Assembly: GCA_035646635.1 (NCBI GenBank) | Contig: DASRPA010000070.1 | Span: 1-13,988 of the forward strand | DNA length: 13,988 bases | Direction of reading: 5' to 3' | Origin: JACDAL01 sp035646635 | GTDB taxonomy: Bacteria > Actinomycetota > CADDZG01 > WHSQ01 | Shown here: positions 6,954 to 13,964 of the stretch, one piece after another | How positions within the stretch are numbered: the first letter of the stretch is position 1 | Layout of the letters: the number at the start of each line of letters is the position of its first letter | Notes under the pieces: generated by a model | Databases searched by the model: none | The model's input: only the letters and a program-made list of their open reading frames with translations | Told to the model about the DNA's origin: nothing | Made by a program: the position numbers and the translations under genes

Positions 6954-7818
6954 ATGATCGCTCCTTACAAGCGCCGCAAGTCGAGGCAACTCTCGGTCGG
7001 CAACGTCGTGGTCGGAGGCGATGCGCCGGTCTCGATTCAATCGATGACGACGACGAAGACCGAGAACGCGCAGGAGACGATCATCAGGTTCACGAACTCG
7101 CGATCCAGGGTGCGGACATCGTGCGGGTCGCCGTTCCTCACGAGGAAGACGCGCGCTCCCTCCCTCAGATCGTCGAGCAGGGCGGAGTGCCGATCATTGC
7201 CGACATCCACTTTTCGGTTCGTCTCGCGATGCTGGCTCTCGAGACCGGGGTGCACGGGCTGCGAGTCAACCCGGGAAATATGCGCAATCCGAAGCACATC
7301 AAGGAGGTTGCCGACGGCGCGCGCGAGCGGGACATCCCGATCCGCATCGGAGTCAACGCGGGATCGCTGGACAAGAAGCTGATTGCGAAGTACGGACGAC
7401 CCACGGCCGAGGCTCTCGTCGAAAGCGCGCTCTACGAGATCGGCTTACTCGAAGAGCATGGCTTTCGCGACATCAAGGTGTCGGTCAAGCATCAGAACGT
7501 TACTGAGATGATCGCCGCTTACCGGCTCCTGGCCGAGAAGACCGACGTTCCGCTACACCTCGGCGTCACCGAGGCCGGGACACCCAAGCAGGGCATTCCC
7601 AAGTCGGCCATCGGCATCGGTACGCTGCTGGCCGAGGTCATCGGCGACACGTTTCGGTGTCGCTGACGACGAATCCGGTCGAGGAGGTCAAGCTCGGCAA
7701 ACAGATCCTTCAGATCCTCGGCCTGCGTGAGTCCGGGTTCGACCTCGTCGCCTGTCCGTCGTGCGGCCGCGCCGAACTGGACGTGTTCGAGCTCGCGAAC
7801 GAGGTCGAGAAACGAATG
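6954..7818 (+). pseudogene. ispG: 4-hydroxy-3-methylbut-2-enyl diphosphate synthase, 5' fragment with two frameshifts
   Basis: The ATG at 6954 starts RRKSRQLSVGNVVVGGDAPV and SIQSMTTTKT, the canonical IspG N-terminus. A missing base near 7083 moves the frame to VHELAIQGADIVRVAVPHEE, and this second frame runs through IIADIHFSVRLA, LRVNPGNM, RIGVNAGSLDKK and HLGVTEAGTP. A second missing base near 7660 (ACGTTTCGGTG) returns VSLTTNPVEEVKLGKQ and CPSCGRAELDVFELANEVE. The two cysteines at 7753-7755 and 7762-7764 are [4Fe-4S] ligands; the third is in the separate fragment at 1093-1095. Sequence leaves IspG at about 7805-7818 and continues as recombinase. IspG is essential in organisms relying on the MEP pathway, so another intact copy is expected elsewhere, unless this locus is misassembled. 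Confidence 0.93.
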
Positions 7819-8229
7819 AGCCTCGAGGCCCTCGCCGCCTTGCTCGGACACAAGAGCCTGTCGATGACGCTGATCTACGCCCGTATCGCCGATCGCACGG
7901 TTGCAGATGAATACTTCGCTGTCTCCGAGAGGATCGAGGCCCTCTACCACCGGGCGCAGGCGCTGCCGGCGGATGTCGAAGGTTCCAAGATGGCCAAGCT
8001 GCGAAACGAGATGAACCGGCGCATGCTCGGCAACGGCTACTGTGCCCGGCCGGTGGAGCTGGACTGCCACTTCGAGTCGATCTGTGAGTCGTGCACGTTC
8101 TTCGTCACCACTATCGACTTCAAGCCGACGCTAGAGCGTCAGCGCGACGATGCCGAGGCCAGAGGCCAAGTTGGTCGTCGGCGGATCTTCGACGGACTTC
8201 TGGCACGTCTTGAGCAGGACGCGTCGTGA
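7816..8229 (+). pseudogene. Tn554 TnpB-like tyrosine recombinase, C-terminal fragment
   Basis: In the same frame as the last ispG segment, the sequence switches to MSLEALAALLGHKSLSMTLI and YARIADRTVADEYF, the box with the LGHxS histidine and the catalytic tyrosine (Y of IYARI) of tyrosine recombinases. About 100 further residues follow: a GNGYCARPVELDC segment, then ESICESCTFF, ending LLARLEQDAS and TGA at 8227-8229. This cysteine-rich tail (CxxxxxxDCxFxSICESCTFF) is typical of TnpB-like recombinases in actinobacterial Tn554-family transposons, usually about 600-700 residues long. The N-terminal domains and the catalytic arginines are missing. The TnpC-like gene that usually follows is not recognisable. 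The fragment is evidence of a past transposon and possibly of how the rearrangement arose. Confidence 0.82.
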
Positions 8230-8750
8230 CGTTCTGTTTCAGGTGGGGTTGCTGGGGACGGGCGGCGAAACACCCCTATGGCGCCGTCGGATCCTCCCTC
8301 AATGCAAGCTGCAGGTCGAGCCCGGCTCACCGCGGGGCGCGACCTATGCAGCGTCAGGATGGATTCGAGTAACCAAGGCGCCGCGTTATTCCTCGACGTA
8401 CTCGTTCGGGCCCACGCCCTCACGCCGATAGCGCTCGAGGTCCACCTTGCTGAGCGTCGCGCTTGGCCGGTCACACCCAGCGGGGCGATCACCGATGAGC
8501 TCTTCGATCATGTCCGGCGTGTGAATGACCGGCGAGATCTTCACAATCTCGGAGTAGAGGAAACGCTTGCGGTTGCTCCTCCCTGGGGTAGCGCGCCACT
8601 TCCATCCAGGATGTCGAAAGACCTCAGACCCCTTCACCTGAGGGGTAAAAAACAGGATCAGCGGTGTGACCCGGCTCGATTCAGGCGCCCCAACGAGGGA
8701 CGCCGCCTTAGAGTTCGGCCGTTCGTGCCGTCGTATGCAAGGAGCTTGGA
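8230..8750. other. Gap without a confident gene, between recombinase and transposase remnants
   Basis: No plus-strand frame here looks like protein. The only candidate is the small minus-strand frame at 8386-8637, listed separately. Overlapping inverted repeats near 8621-8645 (CCTCAG...CTGAGG and ACCCCT...AGGGGT) sit beside an A-run at 8647-8652. The T-run on the minus strand would precede the hairpin, so this is not a terminator. The left end of the IS carrying the transposase at 8751 should lie in about 8640-8740, but I could not identify its terminal inverted repeat because the matching right end has been deleted. Confidence 0.5.
8386..8637 (-). CDS. Small hypothetical protein or C-terminal gene remnant
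   Basis: A minus-strand frame of 83 codons opens at a GTG with no visible ribosome binding site and ends in TAA. From about residue 26 onward the sequence is protein-like: FLYSEIVKISPVIHTPDMIE, then ATLSKVDLERYRREGVGPNE, with GC-biased third codon positions and a charged helical C-terminus. The first 25 residues (WKWRATPGRSNRKR) look less natural, suggesting the real protein was longer and its N-terminus was lost. No family is recognised and no membrane segment or signal peptide is seen. It lies between two mobile-element remnants and may be cargo of one of them, or a chance frame. Confidence 0.35.
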   Translation of the reverse strand: MKGSEVFRHPGWKWRATPGRSNRKRFLYSEIVKISPVIHTPDMIEELIGDRPAGCDRPSATLSKVDLERYRREGVGPNEYVEE

Positions 8751-9386
8751 TTGCTGTCCTTCGTCTACCAGGTCGTCCGCTCGGTCTTGCGACTCATCGT
8801 CTGGAGCTTGAGGTCTCGAGATGCTCAGGCACTTGAGGTCATGGTCCTACGCCACCAGCTCGAGGTCCTCGACCGTCAGGTCGGTCGCGCCCGCTTCGAG
8901 CCCCAGGACCGCCTGCTGCTCGCCGCCGCCAGCCGACTGATCTCAAGAGCTCGCTGGCATGTCTTCTCAGTGCGCCCCGAGACACTTCTGCGCTGGCACC
9001 ACCGTCTCACGCGCAGAGCGGCTCGGTGGGGGAGCAAGAGTCGCGGACGGCCCCCTATCTCTCGGGACCTCAAGAACCTGATCGTCCGCTTCGCCAAGGA
9101 CAACCCGCGCTGGGGCTACAAGCGCATCCAAGGCGAACTCAAGAAACTCGGTCACGACGTCTCGGCAATGACCATCCGCGACGTACTGCGCCGCTTGGGT
9201 CTCGGACCCGCTCCGAGGAGGGCGGGTCCAAGCTGGTCGGAGTTTCTACACGCTCAGGCCTCGGCCATCCTGGCATGCGACTTCTTCACGGTCTACGGAG
9301 CCTGGGGCAGGACGATCTACGTGTTGTTTGCGATCGAGCTCTCGAGTCGCCGGGTTCACCTCGCCGGCTGCACTGCCCGTCCCAAC
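8751..9386 (+). mobile_element. IS transposase (rve integrase core), N-terminal part of a truncated element
   Basis: The frame starts at TTG 8751, preceded by AAGGAG at 8739-8744. It encodes the opening of a well-known actinobacterial integrase-core transposase: LEVMVLRHQLEVL, a helix-turn-helix region with LLRWHHRL, NPRWGYKRIQGEL (linker HTH), RAGPSWSEFLHAQA, then LACDFFTVYG whose Asp (residue 177) is the first D of the DDE triad, and IELSSRRVHLAGCTARPN. Sequence stops resembling transposase after residue 212, so the second D and the E are missing and transposition activity must be lost. The frame continues without interruption into an ABC ATPase tail. Relatives are usually about 350 residues or more. 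The exact IS family (IS481-like or IS3-like) is uncertain. Confidence 0.85.
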
Positions 9387-9641
9387 GACGTCGCCGAACC
9401 GCTCGGCTCCGAGGTCATCGTGCACTTCGAGATGGATTCGCCGCCGGTCCAGACCAAGGACGTCTTCGACCTTGCCGCCGACCTCGAAGGAAGCGGATAT
9501 CAGCTCGGCCGCGAGCACGCCACGTTCACGGCGCGGCTCCACCCACGTACTGACGCCAACGACGGCACACCGTTGAAGCTGGCCGTGGACGTGGAGAACC
9601 TCTATCTCTTTGACAAGGAGACCGGAGCGGCACTCAGCTAA
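9387..9641 (+). pseudogene. Sugar ABC transporter ATPase (UgpC/MsmK-like), C-terminal TOBE-region fragment
   Basis: From 9387 the same open frame reads DVAEPLGSEVIVHFEMDSPP, an acidic linker, FTARLHPRTDANDGTPLKLA and LYLFDKETGAALS, ending in TAA at 9639-9641. EPLGSE(V/L)xVHF and the final L-x-x-FD-x-(E/D)TG are the conserved C-terminal regulatory region of UgpC/MsmK-type sugar importer ATPases, with the extended linker common in actinobacteria. About 84 of some 380 residues remain; all ATP-binding motifs are gone. With the binding-protein remnant at 284-750 this suggests a second sugar importer was once present near the GH15 gene. The 53-nt hairpin element follows the stop by 14 bases, as it follows the GH15 gene. 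Confidence 0.84.
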
Positions 9642-9655
9642 CGAGCACCGCCGCT

Positions 9656-9708
9656 GGCGATCTTTTCGCGCTCAGCCTCGCTGAGCGGGGCTAGCGTGGA
9701 AAAGATCG
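9656..9708 (+). repeat. 53-nt structured repeat, copy 2 (nested hairpin)
   Basis: This is the second copy of the element at 215-267, differing by three transitions (9688, 9694, 9705). The outer stem here is perfect: CGATCTTTTC 9658-9667 with GAAAAGATCG 9699-9708. The inner stem CGCTCAGC 9669-9676 with GCTGAGCG 9680-9687 is unchanged. It lies between the converging ends of the ATPase fragment (stop 9641) and ferritin (stop 9719). Weaker similarity continues about 15 bases upstream (GAGCA..CCGC). Confidence 0.82.
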
Positions 9709-9718
9709 ATCCTATTGG

Positions 9719-10207
9719 CTAGGCCCGGTCGGCCAGCTCCTTGTCGAGAAAGAACAGCGCGTCTCCCCTGTCGCCGATGCGCTTGAGCGCTCCGACGATG
9801 TGGCCGACCGACTTCTCCTCCTCGACCTGCTCCGTGGCGAACCAGTCGAGCCACGCCTGGGAGGCGTAATCGTGCTCGTCCACGACTGCCGAGTAGAGAT
9901 CGCCGATCGCCCGGCTGACGGCCCGCTCGTGCTCGAGTGCCTGCTCGAAGACCTCGAGGGGCGAGGAGAAGTCGTGCGCAGGCTGCTCGAGAGCCTCGAG
10001 GCGCACCCGGCCCTCGCGGTCGTTGATGAAGTCGAAGAACTTCATCGCGTGCTCGACCTCCTCCTGGCTCTGCAGCCGCAGCCAGCGGGCGAAGCCGGGC
10101 AGGCTCTGCGCCTCGCAATAGGCGGACATCGACAGGTAGACGTAGGCCGAGCGCAGCTCCATGGCGAGCTGGTTGTTCAGGGCGGCATCGATCCTTTCGG
10201 CAAGCAT
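9719..10207 (-). CDS. Ferritin (bacterial non-heme, Ftn type)
   Basis: The product is 162 residues, the usual Ftn length. Ferroxidase-centre residues correspond to those of E. coli FtnA: E17 (AMELRSAYVYLS), E49 and H52 (QEEVEHAMKFFDF), E93 (LEHERAVSRAIGDLY), and Q126 and E129 (TEQVEEEKSV). The C-terminus ALFFLDKEL matches the family. It would assemble into a cytosolic 24-subunit shell that oxidises Fe(II) and stores ferric mineral. The ATG at 10205-10207 lies 16 bases after the fbpC stop with only a weak ribosome binding site, implying co-transcription with the iron importer. It converges on the 53-nt hairpin element. Confidence 0.95.
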   Translation of the reverse strand: MLAERIDAALNNQLAMELRSAYVYLSMSAYCEAQSLPGFARWLRLQSQEEVEHAMKFFDFINDREGRVRLEALEQPAHDFSSPLEVFEQALEHERAVSRAIGDLYSAVVDEHDYASQAWLDWFATEQVEEEKSVGHIVGALKRIGDRGDALFFLDKELADRA

Positions 10208-10223
10208 GGAGCCGAGTCTACTC

Positions 10224-11234
10224 TCAAGCGTCGAAGAGCTGGGGGACCGCGGTGAGCCTCACCCGGACATAGGAGCCGATCGCAAGGTCGGGGCGTGGCC
10301 CCAGGAGTCGCACGTCGAGCGAGGAGCCGTCTTCGAGCCGGGCTCGCACGAGCTGGTCGTGGCCGTAAAACTCCGCATCGACGATGCGGCCGGTCCCATC
10401 ACCGGACTCGAGCGACACCGTCTCCGGGCGCACCATGACCACGACGTCCCCGTCGCAGTGTCCCTGTGCCTCGACTGCTCCCACGGCAGTGTGCGCCCGC
10501 CCGGATCGCACCACCCCGGGAAGGAAATTCGCTTCGCCCACGAGCTCGGCCACGGATCGCGACGCGGGGTGCCGATAGACCTCGTGCGGCGCCCCGGTCT
10601 GCAGGATGCGCCCCTCGGACATCACCGCCAGCTGGTCCCCGATCGCCAGTGCCTCTTCCTGGTCGTGGGTGACGAAAACCGCCGTCGCCTCGGCCGCCTT
10701 GAGGACCTGCTTCACCTCAGCGCGCAGTCGTGCCCGAAGCGATGCATCGAGGTTCGAGAAGGGCTCGTCGAGCAGGACCACGGCGGGGCGGGGAGCAAGC
10801 GCCCGGGCGAGCGCCACGCGCTGCTGTTGGCCTCCCGAGAGCTCGTGGGGCATACGCTCGGCGAAGCGATCGAGGCGCACCATCTCGAGCACCTCGCGCA
10901 CACGGGCGTGCTCTCCCTTGGGGAGTCCAAAAGCGACGTTGCCCATCACGTCGAGGTGAGGGAACAGGGCCCAGTCCTGGAACACCATCCCGACCCGCCG
11001 CTTCTCGGGGGGCACCCAGGCCGCCTGCGAGGCGACCACGCGTTCGCCCACCAGCACCTCGCCGCCGTCGGGCCGCTCGAAACCGGCCATCACCCGCAAC
11101 GCAGTCGTCTTGCCGCACCCTGAGGGACCGAGCAGGGCGGTCAGCGCGCCACTCTTGATACAGAGATCGAAGCCGTCGAGCGCGACCACGGGCCCGAACG
11201 ACTTACGAACCCCGTGGCAACAGAGAGCCGTCAC
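10224..11234 (-). CDS. fbpC: Ferric iron ABC transporter ATP-binding protein
   Basis: The product is 336 residues with intact Walker A GPSGCGKT (36-43), Q-loop FQDWALFPHL, signature LSGGQQQR, Walker B VVLLDEP, D-loop SNLDASL and switch FVTHD. The region after the ATPase domain (VAELVGEANFLPG, then MVRPETVSLE and FYGHDQLVRARLEDGS) is the FbpC/PotA-like TOBE-type extension found in ferric and related importers. Its ATG overlaps the permease stop (ATGA), so translation is coupled. It energises the membrane subunit for uptake of ferric iron. Family resemblance alone does not fully exclude another substrate such as thiamine or a polyamine, but the FbpA-like partner and downstream ferritin favour iron. 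Confidence 0.92.
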   Translation of the reverse strand: MTALCCHGVRKSFGPVVALDGFDLCIKSGALTALLGPSGCGKTTALRVMAGFERPDGGEVLVGERVVASQAAWVPPEKRRVGMVFQDWALFPHLDVMGNVAFGLPKGEHARVREVLEMVRLDRFAERMPHELSGGQQQRVALARALAPRPAVVLLDEPFSNLDASLRARLRAEVKQVLKAAEATAVFVTHDQEEALAIGDQLAVMSEGRILQTGAPHEVYRHPASRSVAELVGEANFLPGVVRSGRAHTAVGAVEAQGHCDGDVVVMVRPETVSLESGDGTGRIVDAEFYGHDQLVRARLEDGSSLDVRLLGPRPDLAIGSYVRVRLTAVPQLFDA

Positions 11235-12877
11235 TTGCTCTCGACCTCCGCCTCATCGACCTCGACGCGCCGGGCGAGGAAGTACAAGGGCACCGCGCAG
11301 ATCGCCAGCAACAGCAGGGCGGGGCCGGCGGCCTTGCCGTAGAGGCCCGCCGCCGCACCACTCCACACCCTGGTGGCGAGGGTCTCGAAGCCCGTGGGGC
11401 GCAGCAACAACGTCGCCGGCAGCTCCTTCATGGCGGTGAGGAAAACGAGGGCCGCGCCGGCGCCGGCACCCTTGGCGAGGAGCGGAGCGACCACGGCCCT
11501 GAAGGCGCCCAGCCGGCTCTTTCCCAGAGCGCGTGCCGCCTCCTCGAGCCTTGGCCCGACCTGGAGGAGCGAGCCACGCAGCGGCTCTACCGCCTGCGGC
11601 AGGAACAACACCACGTAGGCGATCACAACCAGGGGCAGGCTCTGATAGAGGAGCGGAACCGTGTTGATCGAAAAGAACACCAGCGCCAGCGCCACGACGA
11701 TTCCGGGCAGCGCATAGCCCGAATAGGAAACGCGCTCGACGACGGTTGCAAGACGCCGAGGTCGGTGGACGGCGAGCAGCGCCACGGGCAAGGCGGCAAG
11801 CAGAGCCACCGCGGCCCCCGCACTCGACACCAGAATCGAGCCCAGTCCGGCCGCCCAGGTGAAGCGGACCTCCTCCCCCTCGGACACCGCCCGAAGCACC
11901 CAGAAGACGATGACTCCGACCGGCAGCACGAAGGCAGCCAGCGACAGGGCAGAGCAGAAGGCGAATGCGGCCCACTTCCAGCGGCCGAGTGCCACGCGCC
12001 GCAACGGTCTGCGGGAACCAGCGCCCGATCGGTAGTAGCGGGCGCGGCCGCGCGCCGAGTGCTCGAGCACCAGGACAGAGAGCGCGACCGCCACCAGCAG
12101 AAGAGAAAGGATTGCCGCCGGGGCCCGGTCGAAAGCGCCGCGGTATTGCAGATAGATGGCCTGAGTGAAGGCCGGGAAGCGCATCAAGCTCACCGCGCCG
12201 AAGTCGTGGAGGGTGTAGAGCGCCACCAGCAGGCATCCGGCTGCAATCGAGGGTCGCAGCAGTGGCAGCGTCACGCTCCTGAAGGTGGCCCATGACGAGC
12301 GCCCGAGGCTGCGCGCCGCCTCCTCGGCGGCCGGGTCGAGGCCCTTCATGCCGGCGGCCACCAGGAGATAGACGTAAGGGTAGGTGAACAGCGTCAGTGA
12401 CGCCCAGGCGCCGGGCCAGCCGGTGATGTCGGGGAGCGAGCCGGCGAGGGCGGTGTCCTGCAGGGCCGCGTCGAGCAGTCCCCCTTGACCGAGCGCGGCC
12501 AGGAGCGCGAACGCACCGACGTAGCTCGGTATCACCAGCGGGAGGGCTACGACCACTCCCCACAGACGCCGGCCGGGAAGGTCGGTCCTCACGGTGAGCC
12601 AAGCCAGCGGCACACCGAGGGCTGCGGCCGCCAGTGTCACGGTCGCCGCCAGGCCCACGCTGCGCACGGCAAGCCACACGGTTCGGCCTCTCAGGATGAG
12701 GTCCCAGCTCGAGGCGTCGGCCTCCAGCGCCCGCACGACGAGGTAGGCGACGGGCAGGAGCATCAAAGCCCCGACTGCGAGACCACACAGGACCAGAGCG
12801 CGCCGCGCCTGCGACGCCTCTCGGCCGGCGCGTGACGCAGCCAGACCGGCGCGGATTACGGGGGCCGCGATGCTCAT
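11231..12877 (-). CDS. fbpB: Ferric iron ABC transporter permease, two-domain FbpB type
   Basis: The product is 548 residues made of two homologous permease halves, as in HitB/FbpB, with about 12 hydrophobic segments. Each half has an EAA loop for contact with the ATPase: EEAARSLGRSS at residue 185 onward with a following TLPLLRPSI, and EEAARALGKSR at residue 445 onward with APLLAKGAG. MKELPATLLLRPTGFETLAT near the end is a strong FbpB-family signature. The start codon overlaps the stop of the upstream binding protein gene by one base (TAATG). No interruption is seen. Confidence 0.93.
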   Translation of the reverse strand: MSIAAPVIRAGLAASRAGREASQARRALVLCGLAVGALMLLPVAYLVVRALEADASSWDLILRGRTVWLAVRSVGLAATVTLAAAALGVPLAWLTVRTDLPGRRLWGVVVALPLVIPSYVGAFALLAALGQGGLLDAALQDTALAGSLPDITGWPGAWASLTLFTYPYVYLLVAAGMKGLDPAAEEAARSLGRSSWATFRSVTLPLLRPSIAAGCLLVALYTLHDFGAVSLMRFPAFTQAIYLQYRGAFDRAPAAILSLLLVAVALSVLVLEHSARGRARYYRSGAGSRRPLRRVALGRWKWAAFAFCSALSLAAFVLPVGVIVFWVLRAVSEGEEVRFTWAAGLGSILVSSAGAAVALLAALPVALLAVHRPRRLATVVERVSYSGYALPGIVVALALVFFSINTVPLLYQSLPLVVIAYVVLFLPQAVEPLRGSLLQVGPRLEEAARALGKSRLGAFRAVVAPLLAKGAGAGAALVFLTAMKELPATLLLRPTGFETLATRVWSGAAAGLYGKAAGPALLLLAICAVPLYFLARRVEVDEAEVESK

Positions 12878-13911
12878 TAGAGGAAGCCAACTTGGGCAAG
12901 GAGGTCCAGGGCCTGCGGCAAGCGCTCGCCCAACTCGGAGAGGTCTATGTCCGGAGACTGGATCTGATCCAACGGAACGAGGTCGCCGCTCGGCTCCAGG
13001 TCCCGGACCACGGGGTACTCGAAAGTCTCCTCGGCGAAGAAGCGCTGTCCCTTGTCGCTGGTGAGGTAGTCGACGAAGGTCTCGGCGGCGCCGGCCTGGT
13101 CGGTGGTGTTGAGAACTCCAACGCCGGCGGCATTGATCAGCGCTCCGGGGTCACCGTTCGTGAAGAAGTGGTTGGCGACGGGTATGTCGCCCTCCTCGGC
13201 CGCGACCTCGTAGATGTAGTAGTGATTGACGAAGCCGACATCGATGGTTCCGGCCGCGACGGCCCGGACGACATCTGAATTCTCCTCGAACAGCTCAGGC
13301 TCGTTGGCTTGCAGCCCTTCGAGGAAGGCGAGTGTGGCCTCGTCGCCTTGGGCGTCGATCATGGCCGCCACGAAGGCCTGGAAGGATGAGTTCGTGGGAG
13401 GAAACCCGATGCGCCCTCTCCAGCTCTCGTCCGTGAAGTCTTCGATCGAATCCGGCAGGTCGTCCTCGGACAGCGCTTCCGTGTTGTAGACGGCGACCCG
13501 AGCCCGGCCCGAGGTTCCGACCCACAGGCCCTCCTGGGAACGGAACTGATGGTCGACGCGCTCGAGGATCGCATTGTCGATCGGCGCCAGCAGGCCCTCG
13601 GCGCCAACCACCCCCAGGGCCCCGGCGTCCTGGGAGAAGAAAACGTCGGCGGGGCTGGCCTCGCCCTCCTCCAGCAGCTGGGCTGCAAGCTCGGCCGAGT
13701 CGCCGTAGCGAACCTCGAGATCGATGCCCTCGTCCTCCTCGAATTGCGCCAGGAGCGGGGCGACGAGCTCCTCCTCGCGGCCCGAGTAGACCGTCAGCGT
13801 CGTCCCGGCGGCCTCCCCGTCTCCGTCGGCCCCACCGGCGGCGCCGCCGCAGGCGACCACCAGCAGGCCCAGGCACAAGACGAGTGCCATCCCGGTGCGT
13901 CTCCCTCTCAC
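12877..13911 (-). CDS. fbpA: Ferric iron ABC transporter substrate-binding lipoprotein
   Basis: The product is 344 residues from GTG 13909-13911. That start gives a basic n-region (RGRR) before LVLCLGLLVVAC, whose cysteine (residue 21) fits a lipobox. The ATG at 13888-13890 has a better ribosome binding site (GAGGGAGA) but would leave a signal peptide without positive charge, so the start is not settled. The mature protein opens with LTVYSGREEELVAPLLAQFE, contains DVFFSQDAGALG, and has the paired tyrosines of FbpA iron binding in GFVNHYYIYE (Y231, Y232). It captures ferric iron outside the membrane for FbpBC. It is the first gene of the fbpA-fbpB-fbpC-ferritin operon. Confidence 0.92.
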   Translation of the reverse strand: MRGRRTGMALVLCLGLLVVACGGAAGGADGDGEAAGTTLTVYSGREEELVAPLLAQFEEDEGIDLEVRYGDSAELAAQLLEEGEASPADVFFSQDAGALGVVGAEGLLAPIDNAILERVDHQFRSQEGLWVGTSGRARVAVYNTEALSEDDLPDSIEDFTDESWRGRIGFPPTNSSFQAFVAAMIDAQGDEATLAFLEGLQANEPELFEENSDVVRAVAAGTIDVGFVNHYYIYEVAAEEGDIPVANHFFTNGDPGALINAAGVGVLNTTDQAGAAETFVDYLTSDKGQRFFAEETFEYPVVRDLEPSGDLVPLDQIQSPDIDLSELGERLPQALDLLAQVGFL

Positions 13912-13941
13912 GTACGATTGCCCCCATTCGATGACTCGATG

Positions 13942-13955
13942 TTCGGTGAACCGAA
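13942..13955. promoter_or_regulatory. Short inverted repeat in the fbpA leader
   Basis: TTCGG (13942-13946) and CCGAA (13951-13955) flank TGAA, about 30 bases upstream of the fbpA GTG and just downstream of the DtxR-like box in the direction of transcription. It could be a small leader hairpin or a second operator. The arms are only five bases, so chance is possible. Confidence 0.25.
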
Positions 13956-13964
13956 GGTCGCAGC

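Larger units (their letters stand above)
215..9708. other. Patchwork segment bounded by direct repeats, with gene fragments around one intact importer operon
   Basis: Outside the two 53-nt repeats the genes look ordinary (GH15 end on the left, iron operon on the right). Between them are about nine truncated or frameshifted gene pieces from unrelated functions, with at least five abrupt junctions (near 750, 1072, 6290, 7818 and 9386), plus an intact four-gene ABC operon. Recombinase and transposase remnants are included. The layout suggests an accessory region built by repeated integration and deletion. Whether the repeats caused it or merely mark gene ends is unknown. Confidence 0.5.

Noticed and set aside
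8621..8652. Hairpin beside an A/T run as an intrinsic terminator
   Set aside because: On the minus strand the U-run comes before the hairpin, and on the plus strand an A-run follows it. Neither order terminates transcription.
11253..12899. A second 548-codon minus-strand frame overlapping the FbpB gene
   Set aside because: It is arginine- and glycine-rich with no membrane segments. The other frame gives a clean two-domain permease with coupled start and stop codons.
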